The position numbers were made by a program, and so were the translations under genes. A stretch of DNA of 64,000 nucleotides from Microdochium bolleyi. Its lineage: Eukaryota > Ascomycota > Sordariomycetes > Xylariales > Microdochiaceae. Below are positions 10,870 to 22,022 of this stretch, one piece after another; within the stretch, counting starts at the first letter, position 1; every line of letters starts with the position of its first letter. The stretch is taken from assembly GCA_001566295.1 (NCBI GenBank), contig KQ964266.1, positions 1 to 64,000 of the forward strand. The letters are read 5' to 3'. Under the pieces are notes generated by a model. The model had not been told where the DNA came from. It did not search any database and saw only the letters and a program-made list of their open reading frames with translations.

Positions 10870-11553
10870 ATGGCCCGGGGTCGCGGTGGCCGTGGCCGGG
10901 GCCGTAGTGCTGCTGGCAGTGGTACTACTGTTGGCAGGCGTCGCAGGGGACGTCGCGGACGCCGACCTCGACATGAACGTCTCCTCCGCCAACAAGAAGA
11001 CCGAGCGTCGCCCAGACACAACCTGCCCCAGCCGCAGTCTGGCTCATCTGCTCGAAATAGTGCCGCTCTAGGAGAAGAGGAGGATTTCGAAGACGGCCTG
11101 ATTGCAAGTGACTACGACTACGACGGATCGCAACCAGACTTCGGCGACGACGACCACAGCGAAGACGACGAGCAGCATCTCGCACACGACGACTCTGACG
11201 CTTTGTCCCCGGCAGGAGTTTGGCAGAGGTCCGACCGTGCTAGCAACTACGGAAGCTCAAACGACGAGTGCTTGCCTGCAACACAGTTTGGGCAACCACA
11301 CGGGCCTCGCCTGGGACGCTACGCAGTCCTTGACCCTCACCACGCTACGCTTTCTGAGCTTTCTCTGCGATCCAGCAGCAGTTTCGCTGCTCAGCAACAT
11401 CAAGCGTCACCCGACCCTGCCATTCATCCTTCTCGCCTTGCACTCATTCGCCCCTCCGACTCTGGCTTCGAACCGCTCGAAACTCGACCTGAACTTCGGT
11501 ACGCGCATGCACCACTTCGTCCAGACGACCTTGACGACAACCGTGTTTCCGGG
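10870..11553 (+). other. In-frame open region before the Arg/Ser-rich gene; possible N-terminal extension
   Basis: The reading frame of the Arg/Ser-rich gene stays open upstream for 228 codons from an ATG at 10870. It would encode an RG-rich start (MARGRGGRGRGRSAAG), a basic block, then an acidic block (EEEDFEDGLIASDYDYDG, DDDHSEDDEQH) with many GAC codons. That layout is compatible with a nucleic-acid-binding N-terminus (896 residues in total), and third positions are mildly C-rich. It could equally be 5' untranslated sequence, because MSRRYDDGEV at 11554 is itself a natural protein start. Confidence 0.35.
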
Positions 11554-13638
11554 ATGAGTCGTCGGTAAGTCCTGCGAACCCTTGCATCGATATTTACCAC
11601 TCTACAAACTTTGGCTGATTATGTGTTTGCTTCATATCACAGCTACGATGATGGCGAGGTCACTCGCTATGGTGCGGGAGAATCGTATCGCCCCTTCAAC
11701 GGCACCCGGTCACCTCGGCGCACGGCTTCCCCACGACGATCAAGCCCTCCTCCGCGTCGCGCAAGTCCTCCTCCACGGCGAATCAGCCCTGCCGCGCGAA
11801 GGCCAAGCCCGATGGCCCGACGCAACAGCCCGCCTCCACCTCGCAGACCAAGCCCTCCGCCGCGCCGCGCAAGTCCTCCTCCACGGCGTGCGAGCCCTGT
11901 GTCGCGCCGAGGAAGCCCACCGCCTCGAAGAGCGAGTCCACCACCGCGACGAACGAGCCCTCCACGACGGCCACGGTCTCCGCTGAGAGATAGAGGCCGC
12001 ACACCGACTGCTCCCGCCGAGAACGACCGGTATATTCCAGATCGCACGCCACGCAGGAGCCCAGATCGCTTCAGACGAGACGCTTCTTGGGACCGCCGTG
12101 ACGCAAGAGACAATGGCCCTGATAATTGGAGAAGGCGCGAGAGGAGTCGCAGCATTCGCAGAAGCCCTCCGCCGAGACGAAGCCCCGGCCCACCCATGCG
12201 CCGACCGAGCCCACCACCACCGCGCGGCAGGATGTCCCCTCGTAGGGACGACAGGCGTGACGACCGACGGGATGATAGGCGGGACGACAGGGATCGCTTC
12301 CGATCTCCTCGTCGGGCTGGGTTTGACGCTAGGTTCGCCAATCCTAATACTGTCCCCATATCCCCTAAGCCGGGCAACCTAACAAGGGCTCTGAGCAGGC
12401 GAAGGTCGAGATCTCCCGATGACAGGTTCCGAGATCGTCCTCGCGAGCGGTCACCACCCAGGAGGTCGCCTGGGCCCATGGGCCGCCCCAACTTCCGTGC
12501 CCGATCTCGTTCGCCGCTTGATCGGAGAGATGACAGACGAGGCCCCGACCGTCGGGATGATAGGCGAGACGACAACAGGAGAGATGATCGCTTTGGAGGC
12601 AACTTTGGACGGCGCCCGTCCCCAGGCCGTGAGCCTCTCTCAGCAAATGCGATCCCTCTAGCTTCAAGAGATTCGTCCCGCAAGCCGTCTCCGCTTCCGC
12701 CAATGTCACGAAGAGATGATCGCTCACGACCCGAGTCACCCGCTCGTTCAAGACCACTTTCTGGAGCAGCCTCACCCGGTGGACCAGCCAAGGAGAGGAG
12801 TCCAGTGCGGGCACCGCAAGAACCTATGGGTCCAGCTCCCGTGGCCAGATCGCCACCACGAGGGCCTGCGGCTCAGCGCCAACCGCCTACAGGCCCGCGA
12901 GATAGCCGCGGCTTTGCTAGTCAGCCTCCCTCAGCACCGTCTGGACCGCGAGCAGGTAGCACACCGTCAGCACCACGGGTTGCGCAATCTCCAGCCACCA
13001 CAGCTGGTCGTCAGGATATGCCAAGTCCGACCATGCCGCCGACTGGGCCACGAGGCCACTTCTCCTCTCGAGGCGGTGCTCCGTTCCGCGGCGGCCGTGG
13101 CCCAAGTACTGGAGGCTGGGGAAGTAACCTGCAGAACCGAAGCGTGCAGTCGGCATCCGGGCCGCCATCTAACAGTGCTTCGGTCTCGCCGCTCCACGGT
13201 GCGCCCAGCGGTCCTCGCGGTTCCATTTCGCAACAGCGAGAACAGCAGCAGCACTCTGGCCCATCGACACCGGTGCTCAACTCGAAACCCTTCGACCCGC
13301 CCAAGGGTCCTGCGGCGGACAAAAACAGCAGGCTCACATTCGCGCAGCGGCTCCTCGCCGAGCTCCCGCCCATCATTCCCGGAGGCAAGCTCGCGCCGGA
13401 TTTGCTCCCGCAGACCACGGGTGTGCTGCCGGAGCTGCAGGCGCACATGGACCAGCTTAAAGAGGAAGAAGAGCGGATCCGGAAAGAAAAGTATATCAAA
13501 GAGGAGCGGCTACGTCGCAGCCTGCAGGAGTGGGACAAACTGGGCCGCGAGATCAAGCTGCTGGAGCTCAAGTGCGAGCTGTCGAGCGCGAGCCTGCGCA
13601 AGATTGCCGGCGAGGAGACTGGCGGTGCTGCTTTCTGA
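11554..13638 (+). CDS. Arg/Ser-rich (SR-like) protein with C-terminal coiled coil
   Basis: Probable nuclear RNA-processing factor, judged only from composition. Exons 11554-11564 and 11643-13638 give 668 residues; the splice CG|C joins MSRR to YDDGEV. Residues about 25-120 are a tandem array of SPPPRR/ASPPPRR units. Further on are RRSPPPRR blocks and a run of RRDD repeats (around 12246-12290 and 12535-12590), then a Pro/Gly/Ser-rich region with RGG-like SSRGGAPFRGGRG. The C-terminal ~100 residues differ: a conserved-looking segment LTFAQRLLAELPPIIPGGK and then a charged coiled coil (QLKEEEERIRKEKYIKEERLRRSL...). No RRM domain is seen, so it is not a classical SR splicing factor. Unspliced upstream sequence in the same frame is open to 10870, so the true start could be earlier. 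Function is not assigned beyond SR-like. Confidence 0.8.
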
Positions 13639-14251
13639 TACTTGTAGGGCGAGAGGATGCCGCCGTGCACTTAGACTTAAACTTTTATATTTATGGAAAC
13701 GGGGTCCTCGAGGCGTGGTCACGGATGGGGAAATGATAAAGAGGCCCCTGGCCAGTCGTCTGGCAAGGATTGGAGTTGCGATGAGATGAGAATCAGGCAC
13801 CAGGGAGCTTCTGTAGTGTCGTTATAAAAGATTTCTCTATCCAAGACGAGCTTAGTGCTCAACACATGAAAAAAAGTACACAATTAGGCACAAGGCCGCC
13901 CCATGGATGAATTCGTGTTGTGTTGTTGGCCATCTCATACCTTGTTCGCAGTTCACATGAGGGCTGAAAAGATACAAGAATCGACATGTTTCTTTTGGGT
14001 ATGTTGTGACCTGGAAGCGGCGTATCCGTTCACGTCTTACACTTGCGGACCACAAACATGTCACTTTCCGCTCGTCTGGGATTTCATCATCACACCAGGC
14101 GCGGCAGTATTATCGCCCGCCAGCCAGCCAGGAGGAGGACATTCCAGCTGAACGAAATCTCAAGATGTCATTGCAGCGTGTTGAAACGCATCGCAGGCAG
14201 GGGAGCGAGTCCCCTTCGCCACGTGCCTTTCTCCACGCAAGAGAGAGTGAG

Positions 14252-14288
14252 GACTGCTGACTGACTAAGTTACTGACTGACTGACTAC
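14252..14288. repeat. Short GACT/CTGA-type tandem cluster
   Basis: Several copies of ACTG/CTGA (ctgactgacta...) occur in about 37 nt just before the guanine tract at 14311. Simple-sequence DNA. Confidence 0.6.
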
Positions 14289-14309
14289 CGTAGTTGCCCG
14301 ATCAGCGCG

Positions 14310-14310
<1 letters not shown>

Positions 14311-14344
<34 letters not shown>
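14311..14344 (+). repeat. Pure guanine tract, 34 nt
   Basis: Thirty-four uninterrupted G residues, followed at 14352 by another seven. Capable of G-quadruplex formation. The length may be approximate because homopolymers this long are hard to sequence. Confidence 0.9.
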
Positions 14345-14345
<1 letters not shown>

Positions 14346-15022
14346 TGACGTGGGGGGGTTTCTTCACGGCAGAGTAGTAATTATGCAGTTCTCCGTGATG
14401 GAAGTTCACGCGGACCTTGATGATGTGTGTGCGGGGCGGATGGATGGGTAGGTACTTTATTTAGTCTTGTCTTGCTTCCGTCTCTGTTTCATGCAGGAAC
14501 CCAATGTCTTAAGCCTCGTGGTCTCGCTGTGAGCACGCACGGTACGCAGTAAGTACTGTAGGTTAGTTTAGGTGGTGCAGCAGCAGCAGCAGGTTCATGC
14601 AGACAATGGAGGAGTGGGAGAGCAGTTGGGTGAAGGAGGGAGGCAAGGCGGTCGTGAGAGGTGGAGAGCAGGAGGAGAGGGAGTCGCTGGGCGGCAACGG
14701 CGTCATTGTCGTCATGTTGCGGAGGACCCGGTTGAGGCGCGGAGCTGTCTGTTCGAGTGGGGATCGTGCAAGTCAGGTATGTTCTCACGAGGATGAGTGT
14801 TATTGTTGTCCAGCCAGTCTGCTGGGACTGGTCGGAAAGTAAAGTGGTCTAGATTCAGTGTTGCTGGCAGGCTGCAACGAGTTGGAGACTTCACGATACT
14901 TGTCCTGCAGATACAGTACCGCCACGATGACGCAGACGGATAGCTAGTGGTGCGGACACGTTACCCAGAATCCATAACTCGCGGCATCGCACTGCGATTA
15001 TTGCATGCCAGAGCCCAGAGCG

Positions 15023-15037
15023 CCCCCCCCCCCCCCC
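15023..15037 (+). repeat. Pure cytosine tract, 15 nt
   Basis: Fifteen uninterrupted C residues, about 0.7 kb after the guanine tract and of opposite strand sense. Confidence 0.9.
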
Positions 15038-18003
15038 TGTGACGCTTTCGAGGACATTCCTCCTGCCCAATGTTCAGGGTCCACACGGTCAGCCAAGCTG
15101 CCTCGGTGGTCCAGCTCGGCCTGTGGGTGCCTGCTCTTCTAGACATGAGGCTCGCGTGACCCGGAGACGAGCGGCCGGGAGCGGCGGCGGCGGCAGCAAA
15201 AGGCGGTGGTGGCAACTGGAATTGGGTCGTTGGATAACAGGCATTCAGGGTCCATCCAATTCGCATTGCCCGTGCCACACGCCCGTGCGCCCACGGGTAG
15301 CTCTGGGTCATGTCCCGGATTCCAGGGAAGAGTCCTCGGGGACGATGGAGGAGTTGCCGATCAATGATCATTCGGTTGTGGTGCGGGCGAGCTGGTTCGG
15401 CTCGGGATGCCTCGCCGGCCTCTTTTCGCGTGGTGCGATGTGGTTTGGTTGCCCGAGCCTGATGACAGTCTCGCCACCGGGTGATCATGACAACCTGCCG
15501 CATTGTTCGCCACCTCCAGGCGGCGGGGCAGCAAGCAGGCGCTGCACTGCACCACCTTCCAGCTCAGCCGGGCCGGCGCCTGCCCTTGCAGATCATGGCC
15601 ATGCTGAGAACCTGCAGACTGCAATGGGACGTACACATGATCCTCGACGCAGGTAGTGCATGCAGTTCGCCCGTCGGTCGGACGATGGTCGTGTCTCGGC
15701 TGCGGCTGCGTCACTTGTGCTCTTCGGGGCTCGCTGGTCGACAGACGCGCGCTTGCACCCTCCTCTCTCGGGGACATCAGCTCGAGCTCTGATGTCGACA
15801 ACATGATCGGCAGACCGTCACGCCAGGATGGCACCCCAGAGCTCGAACCACTCGCTGGGCCACGAGCCGCTTGTCGCCAAGCTCAACGGGCACTTGTTGA
15901 CCAGCACAAGTCGCGGCGCGGGCGATGGGCGATCGAGCTCTGCTCACAGGGCTGCCCGCTTCCGGCAGCATCCGTGATCGCCTCTCTTTCCAGAACGCGG
16001 CTGTCTCGTCCACGGCGGGAAACTTCGGCATATCGACGGCACAGAGCCGTCACATGATCCCTCTCCCAGGCTTCACCAACATGCGCCGGGCTACCAAGAC
16101 GCAAGTGGCTGGGCCAACGGGGTATGCCGGGCTTGCTGCATTGCCACCCACACATGAGCCAAAGCACGAATCCGTCCAGCCAATGGATTTGTTCGCAGGT
16201 CACTCGCCCAGGCAAAGACTGCAATGGCTTGCATAGAGGCAGGCCTCAGGGGTGCCAGATGACCCAATTGTCCCGCCCGGTTTACTGGATGGCAGTGCAC
16301 ACCCCTTTCTCAGCGGTTGGCCAACCACGCAGCTTCACCCCAGCCTCGATTCTAGATGTTCTCGTGCTTGTTGTGCGACACAGCCGTCAAGGCTGAAGCT
16401 GGAGTTGGCCCAGAAGTCACATCGTTCGCAGAATTTTTGTGGACTGGCCGCTTATAGAGAGATTGTCATGAAACGAGCGCCTCTGGTGTCGGGGAACTCC
16501 TCGGGCTTGAAGTCAATGGAGCCTCGGGAGCTTCCTTTCCCTCTGTTACCTAGGCCGCCAGCGAGCATTACTCAGGTAGGTTGTGCCAAGCTGTGCCAGC
16601 TCGTTCTCGACTGCGAAAAGGAACTCTGGAAAGCCGCAGGGACAACGACAGGCCAGGAGAATACCGAGGCGATCGTCAAGACATAGCTAGCCTGTCAAGT
16701 CACGCCAGGTCAGCGTGACACGTCGTGTCCCACAATTTGACATCCCGTCGACCCCATACTGGGAGGCTGGCTGTCGGCTGGCTCGTCGCGGACGGAGTAG
16801 TAACAGCGATCCCGCATGGACGCTGACGATGTCTTCGAATTCGTTAGCTCATGGCCACAGCCGACGCAAGGGACGCTGGTCTGCCTCACTGCGCGCCACA
16901 CTGGACCTGCGCCTGCCCATCCCGGCCATCCCTTGGTATCAGCATGGGGGACCACGGGCGACCCTGACGCTGTGGGTGATCCTGCTCGGTGCGGCCTCCC
17001 CGTCCCCGGACTGCTCAGCATCCATCGCGTGCGAGCCAACGTCTTTTAGGGGCTTGCTGCAGTGCCCCTATTGGCCTGGCCATGATCGCGTGCTGCGCCA
17101 CGGAGCTAGAGTTGTTGTTGGACACTGGCGCTTGCACGAAAGGAGTCGAAATGCAACACCCGGGAGCGAGCGAGCTGAGGCACAAGAGTTGGGGTCGACC
17201 GGAAAGGTCGAAGTGTCACTCGGGCGGTCCTGAAGCTACTGCTCGCTCCGCCCGAAGCTCCAGGCCCGAGGACAATCTAATTCCAGACGACAGTTCCGGG
17301 AGCAAGCAGGCCAGCACACCTCCGCTGTCTCCTCGAAACACTCAAGTGTCGCCGATTTGCAGACGCCGGCCATCAGGCCGGAGAAGTCCGCCAGGGTGAA
17401 ACGGACTGGCATGTCCGCCAGGAGCGGGCACTACACAGCAATTGCGAATTGAGAATTACCTTGCTTGCGCAATCCGGAACGCTGGTGCTGGTGCTGCCGT
17501 TCCTTCTGATGTCGACTGCGAGGCCGCTGCCGTGATGATGCCGATCCATGGATGCCTCAGACGAGCGGGCTCGGAGCGAGCGGGAAGAGTCACAGCGCAC
17601 TGCAGCGGGAGGCATGGCGTCGATGGGCGAGCCACAGCCAATGGCGGGAGGGTGGCAAAGTCGAGAGCGGGGCTGGCCAGAGCTGGGAAAGTTGGACAAC
17701 CTGGACGGAACGGTGTGGCAGGCCGTCCAGGCCGGGGGTTCTCGAAGGCTGCCCTGGTGCGCTGCCCTTGCGCGCTGCTGTGTGCATTGTTATGAGCCAC
17801 CTCATGTCGGTACTCCCCTTTGGAGCCCAAGATGCAGCTTGAGGCAGGTACCTCCGCAGCTGGTTAGGCGGTACAGTGCATGTGCATGGTCCCTCGCCGC
17901 TAGCAGGGTTCATTGCGGTCCAAAACCCGCCACGCGCTCCACTTGAGCCTTGCTGTGATTTGCCGGCTGGGAGATGGTGGCTCCACATGGCGGATCAGGG
18001 ATG

Positions 18004-18693
18004 GTCGTCGGGCGGGACGAAGTAAAAAGACGGCTCAAGTTCCCCCCAGATCCGTAGGCAGCCGCTTACCTTGTCCATCGGCGAGCCGCTTTTTCTTTCC
18101 GGAGCGCATCGTCGAGTGACCTGTCTCGACGCTTGCAAGAAACAGCGTGCAGGCCGTGATTGGCCGCTCGCCAGCAGGGGGACCCCGCCGCCAGGGCCCG
18201 CATTGCAGCCACGTCCAAGCAGACAGCCGCAGAGGCCCAAAATCAGCTCCTGCCCGGCTGCCCATCGTCCTCCGTCCCTCGCCCTTTCCTCGATCCCACC
18301 TCTTCCCACACATTGTAGCCATATCATCACATACCTCCGCCTCATCTCACCGCTTCAGCACTACTCTGCCCGACACCATCTCAATAACCATCTGCAGCCT
18401 TACGACCACATTTTCCGCCTTGCTTCTCTCTCTCGTCCAAGCTGTTGCTGGCCGAGTTTGTTGAAATCGCTCCAACCACCTGACGCTGCTCCCTTGTCTC
18501 GGGTATTTCCCGCATAACGCACGGTCGCAGTTCGCACCCACTCGCTGCTGCCTCAGGCCTTCCTTCCACAACAACACACCGCCGCCAACCATCCCTCGGC
18601 TCGCTTCGCTGCTCGACTCGTTCTTCTGTACTACACCACCACTACCACTACCACCAACATTAGCTCCAAGTCAACACAGCACGACTACACATC
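18004..18693 (+). promoter_or_regulatory. Long ATG-free 5' leader of the conserved gene at 18694
   Basis: For 690 nt before the start codon the plus strand contains no ATG triplet. From about 18240 on it is strongly C/T-rich and ends in CCACCACTACC-type repeats. This is the expected signature of a long 5' untranslated leader selected against upstream start codons; part of the effect is due to the pyrimidine bias. Confidence 0.55.
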
Positions 18694-19360
18694 ATGGCTT
18701 TCGCCTCGTATCACTTCAACCAGCAGCCGACTGCCCCTGGCCCCGCCGTGCACCAGCAGAACCACCATGGCCGCAACAGGAGAGCGCCGCGTCTCTCCGT
18801 CTCGCAGAACTCTCAACGACAGTACCGTGGCGTCAAGAGCGCCAAGGAGATGAACGACACTGCTTCCGTCACCACCTTCCGCACACAGTTCGAGGCCAGC
18901 CGGTCTTTTGACCTCGAGGACGACATGGAGTTCTGCCCCAAGCTTCTGACAGAGAACGACGTAAGTTCCCCAACTGCCCGCGCCGTCGGCGTGCATCGCT
19001 GCGCATCACGCACGCACCCGGTTGAGACGACCTGAATACTGACATGGCCCTCTTCCGGACTAGCTCGTCTCCATCAGCAGCGCTTCTTCAGACCGGTCCT
19101 CGCTATCGAGCAACTCTCCCAACTCGTCGCCCACGCAGCACCCTCAGCAGGTGGCCGCCTTCTCTCTCAACTCCACTTCTCCGGCCTTCGTGCCTCCGGC
19201 CCTCCACCAGCAGTCGAGCATGAAGCTCCACCAGCCTCACGCCACTAGAATCCGCAATGCCATTCCCATCATCAACCCTGCCAACGGCCTGACCATGTCG
19301 AGCCCGCCTCCTTCGGTGTCTCCTGCCAGGTTGCAGCAGGCTCTCGGCCGACGCTGGTAA
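18694..19360 (+). CDS. Conserved filamentous-fungal protein of unknown function
   Basis: Exons 18694-18960 and 19064-19360 (GTAAGT donor, CTAG acceptor) give 187 residues. The N-terminus is Gln/His/Pro-rich. The middle carries what looks like the conserved core: RRAPRLSVSQNSQRQYRGVKSAKE, a TTFRTQFEASRSFDLEDD segment and MEFCPKLLTENDLVSISS, followed by a Ser-rich run (SSDRSSLSSNSPNSSP). The C-terminus has Ser-Pro pairs suited to phosphorylation (SSPPPSVSP) and ends GRRW. No enzyme motif, signal peptide or membrane helix is visible. I think similar proteins occur widely in Pezizomycotina without assigned function, but that is from memory. The long leader and very large flanking non-coding space suggest a tightly regulated gene. 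Confidence 0.85.
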
Positions 19361-22022
19361 TTTCGTTTTTCTCACACCGGCTGCTCGCCGTCGCGCGAAT
19401 GCACGTCTTGTGATGAATCATGAATTTGCGTTCACGTTCTGAGATGCATTGCCTATCCATGGAGCGATTCTCTCCAGTCGTCTCGTTTTGGCAGGAACCG
19501 ATACATACAACAGGCATCGACATATCAACGACTTTTAATATCTTCAGGGCTCGACTGCTGGCTTCACCACCATCTATACCCCTTTTAAAGCACCAGATAT
19601 CCCCTGTACAAAAACACCTACATTTCTACACATGCACTTATTGTTTATCGACACGGTTTTGGGCTGTTACGATGAGCTCGCGCGGCATATGGAGATATCG
19701 ATACCTATTGTTTTTCATCGGTTCACGCAGGAAATACCCTTCTTACCCCTACAAGTATGGTGTTTCATGCATTCGCCACAGCGAACGGCTGTCACTTTTT
19801 TGACTCGGAGTTCTCGCACACACGGATACGCGATCTTTTCGGCAACGCAGATCTAATTCTTGCATTTCATCACTTGCATCGGTGTTGTTTTCAGCTATAC
19901 GACTCGGAGTACACTGGTTCGCATCGGGGAGCGGCATCAAACAAATCATCATATTTGTCACGACGTTGAGAAAACAAAAAGAATTCCCCAAACACATAGA
20001 AACGCCCTCGGCATATTCGGGCGACGAAATCCTCGGGGTCGCTCATTGTTTTGGTTTTTCCTGGGTTTCTTTTCTGCTAGGATGCAGGCGGGCGGGTTCT
20101 TACACATTGGCCAAAGCGAGGTGCGGTGTTTTTGCGTGCTTCATTCCGGTTTACCATGGGGTCTACACTGCAACGGGGAATATATCCAAACACGGTTGGG
20201 AATTAGCAAACATGTCTAGCGGCACTATTGGGTTGTCTTTATCGGGTCCAGCGGGCTTTGTGCGCCGCGGGGTTGTCTTGTTAAGTCTCTTTTCATTACC
20301 AGGGCAGCCTCATTTCTCACAACTTGGATACACGCGAGGAGCGGGGAGCCTTCTTGCTGGGTTTTCGGGCCGCTCATCGCGGCAGATACGGAGTTTGATC
20401 TTATTGAACAAATGCATATTTTCCTCTCTTGACTATTCACTTACGACGGTCTTGCTCGGCGATGCTTGCTCTCTGCTTTGTGTGCCTTCGTTTTATCTCT
20501 TGTGGAGTGAGTGTAAACTGGTGTTGTGTCTTCACTGCTGGTTTCCTTTAACCTTGTCACCCAGCTCAGGGGTCTCGAAGTCTTCGTCCTGGGCTAACTG
20601 TGTACTTTCGCGCGTGCCGGGGGGCAATACAGAATGAAATACAGCAATGTCAGCTCCGTCCTCAAGTCTTCGACCTGCTATTTCCGAGACTGTCCACGTG
20701 AGCCGCACGAACAACCTCTAATGACCAATGCGATGTTGTCGTGTCGTCGTTTGGTTCTAGGTCGTTTTGTCACACACACACACACACACACACAACACCG
20801 CCCCGCGTGTTGGCCGTGCCTGCTGACTGTCCGTCTGTCTGTATGTCTGTCTATCTGTCGGCTGGGTCGTTCTGATTTGTTTTGAAAACACCAATTGCGA
20901 GTCTTCTGGCTTCGCCTTGTTATCTTGTTTCTCACAGGGGGGACACATGCACGCGCGCGCGCCCAGGGAAGGGGGGAGGGGGGGCGGAGGTATTTGGGCG
21001 ACCGCGAGTGCGCTTTCTCAGGCCCGATGAAACGAACCGTGTCGTGCCTGTTCACACTAGTGGTATGTTGTTCGCGATCATGAGGGTAGTCAATGTGCAG
21101 TATCCTATCATGTATACATTCAATTATTATACACATTTCCTCTTTTATTTTTATTTTTCTTTCTAGTCCTTTTTCTTTCTTCTTTATCGTTGTTTTAATT
21201 TCACGTTGGCTGGTGTCCTCAATATACTGCAGAACAATGCTGGGGGTATGAACGGGATTGGTCTATTCCGCGAGTATGGAAGACTTTCATCAGCCTGTCT
21301 TTTACTTTTCGTAGCTTGGGTTATTTTACCCACCTGTCTATCGGGGATTATATATGATACATGAGTCTAGGCAGTCCATTTGAAGAGGCCGACTCATTCG
21401 GAAGGGCTTGTGTGAGCGTGCGTGCATTTGTTCTCTTGTTGGGTGTATTGGTTTTAAAATGTGAAAATTATTTGACTTGGTTACCACCATCTGTCCATTC
21501 GTGCAAGTAACGGACTTGCAGCAATGTGATTATATGAGATTGTTGACCTGCAGAACATCACTTCGCATGCTTGTTCTCGGCAATTGTACTATCGCAAGAG
21601 AACAGCAGAAGCCTAGCTCAGACTATCCAACGTCTGCGTGACTTGTCGGGGCACCGGGTCCCACGACTGCTGTCGACAACGAGTTGGGAGAAGAAAGGTA
21701 GCAGCGGTGGGGGGATCAGTGAGAGAAGAATGGCAAGAGAGATGGAACTCTGTTACATGCATACAAAGCCCTGGTCCAAGGACAAACAATCGGAACCCGT
21801 TCCCAAGTCACGGAGCTCACGATGCCAGTGGCTGCTTGGATGACAGCCAACGATGTACACTCGAGGCTGCAGGATTCTCAGTCATGTTTCGTGGGTATCG
21901 TGCAGCCCCGAGTAAACCATCTATCTACCTCCACAACCTCTCCATCGCCCTTGGCACACCAACGCCGTGTCCAACTGCGCCCACGCACGATTCTCGACCC
22001 TGGTGCGGTAACAACAGCACAA
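19361..22022. other. Long T-rich non-coding region
   Basis: 2.7 kb after the conserved gene. The plus strand is T-rich with oligo-T words (for example about 21125-21200), contains a CA microsatellite and looks like an extended 3' untranslated region grading into the 3' flank of the minus-strand ankyrin gene. A 251-codon open stretch at 19882-20637 is hydrophobic, has no known domain and no coding-like composition, so it is not called as a gene. Confidence 0.4.
20771..20794. repeat. CA microsatellite, 12 units
   Basis: (CA)12 without interruption, inside the T-rich region after the conserved gene. Confidence 0.95.

Larger units (their letters stand above)
13639..18003. other. Large gene-poor region (4.4 kb)
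   Basis: No gene, tRNA or transposon could be supported on either strand; open frames are short, overlap and have random-looking composition. It contains a (GACT)-type cluster, a 34-nt guanine run and a 15-nt cytosine run (listed separately). It may hold distant regulatory sequence for the gene at 18694 or non-coding RNAs; nothing in the sequence decides this. Confidence 0.4.

Noticed and set aside
11667..12791. 374-codon open frame antisense to the Arg/Ser-rich gene
   Set aside because: It mirrors the SPPPRR and RRDD repeats (Arg/Ser/Gly codons read backwards), has no domain and is a by-product of the repeat composition.
19882..20637. 251-codon plus-strand open frame after the conserved gene
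   Set aside because: Hydrophobic, Ser/Leu/Cys-rich translation of T-rich DNA, no domain, no coding-like composition, better explained as 3' untranslated sequence.
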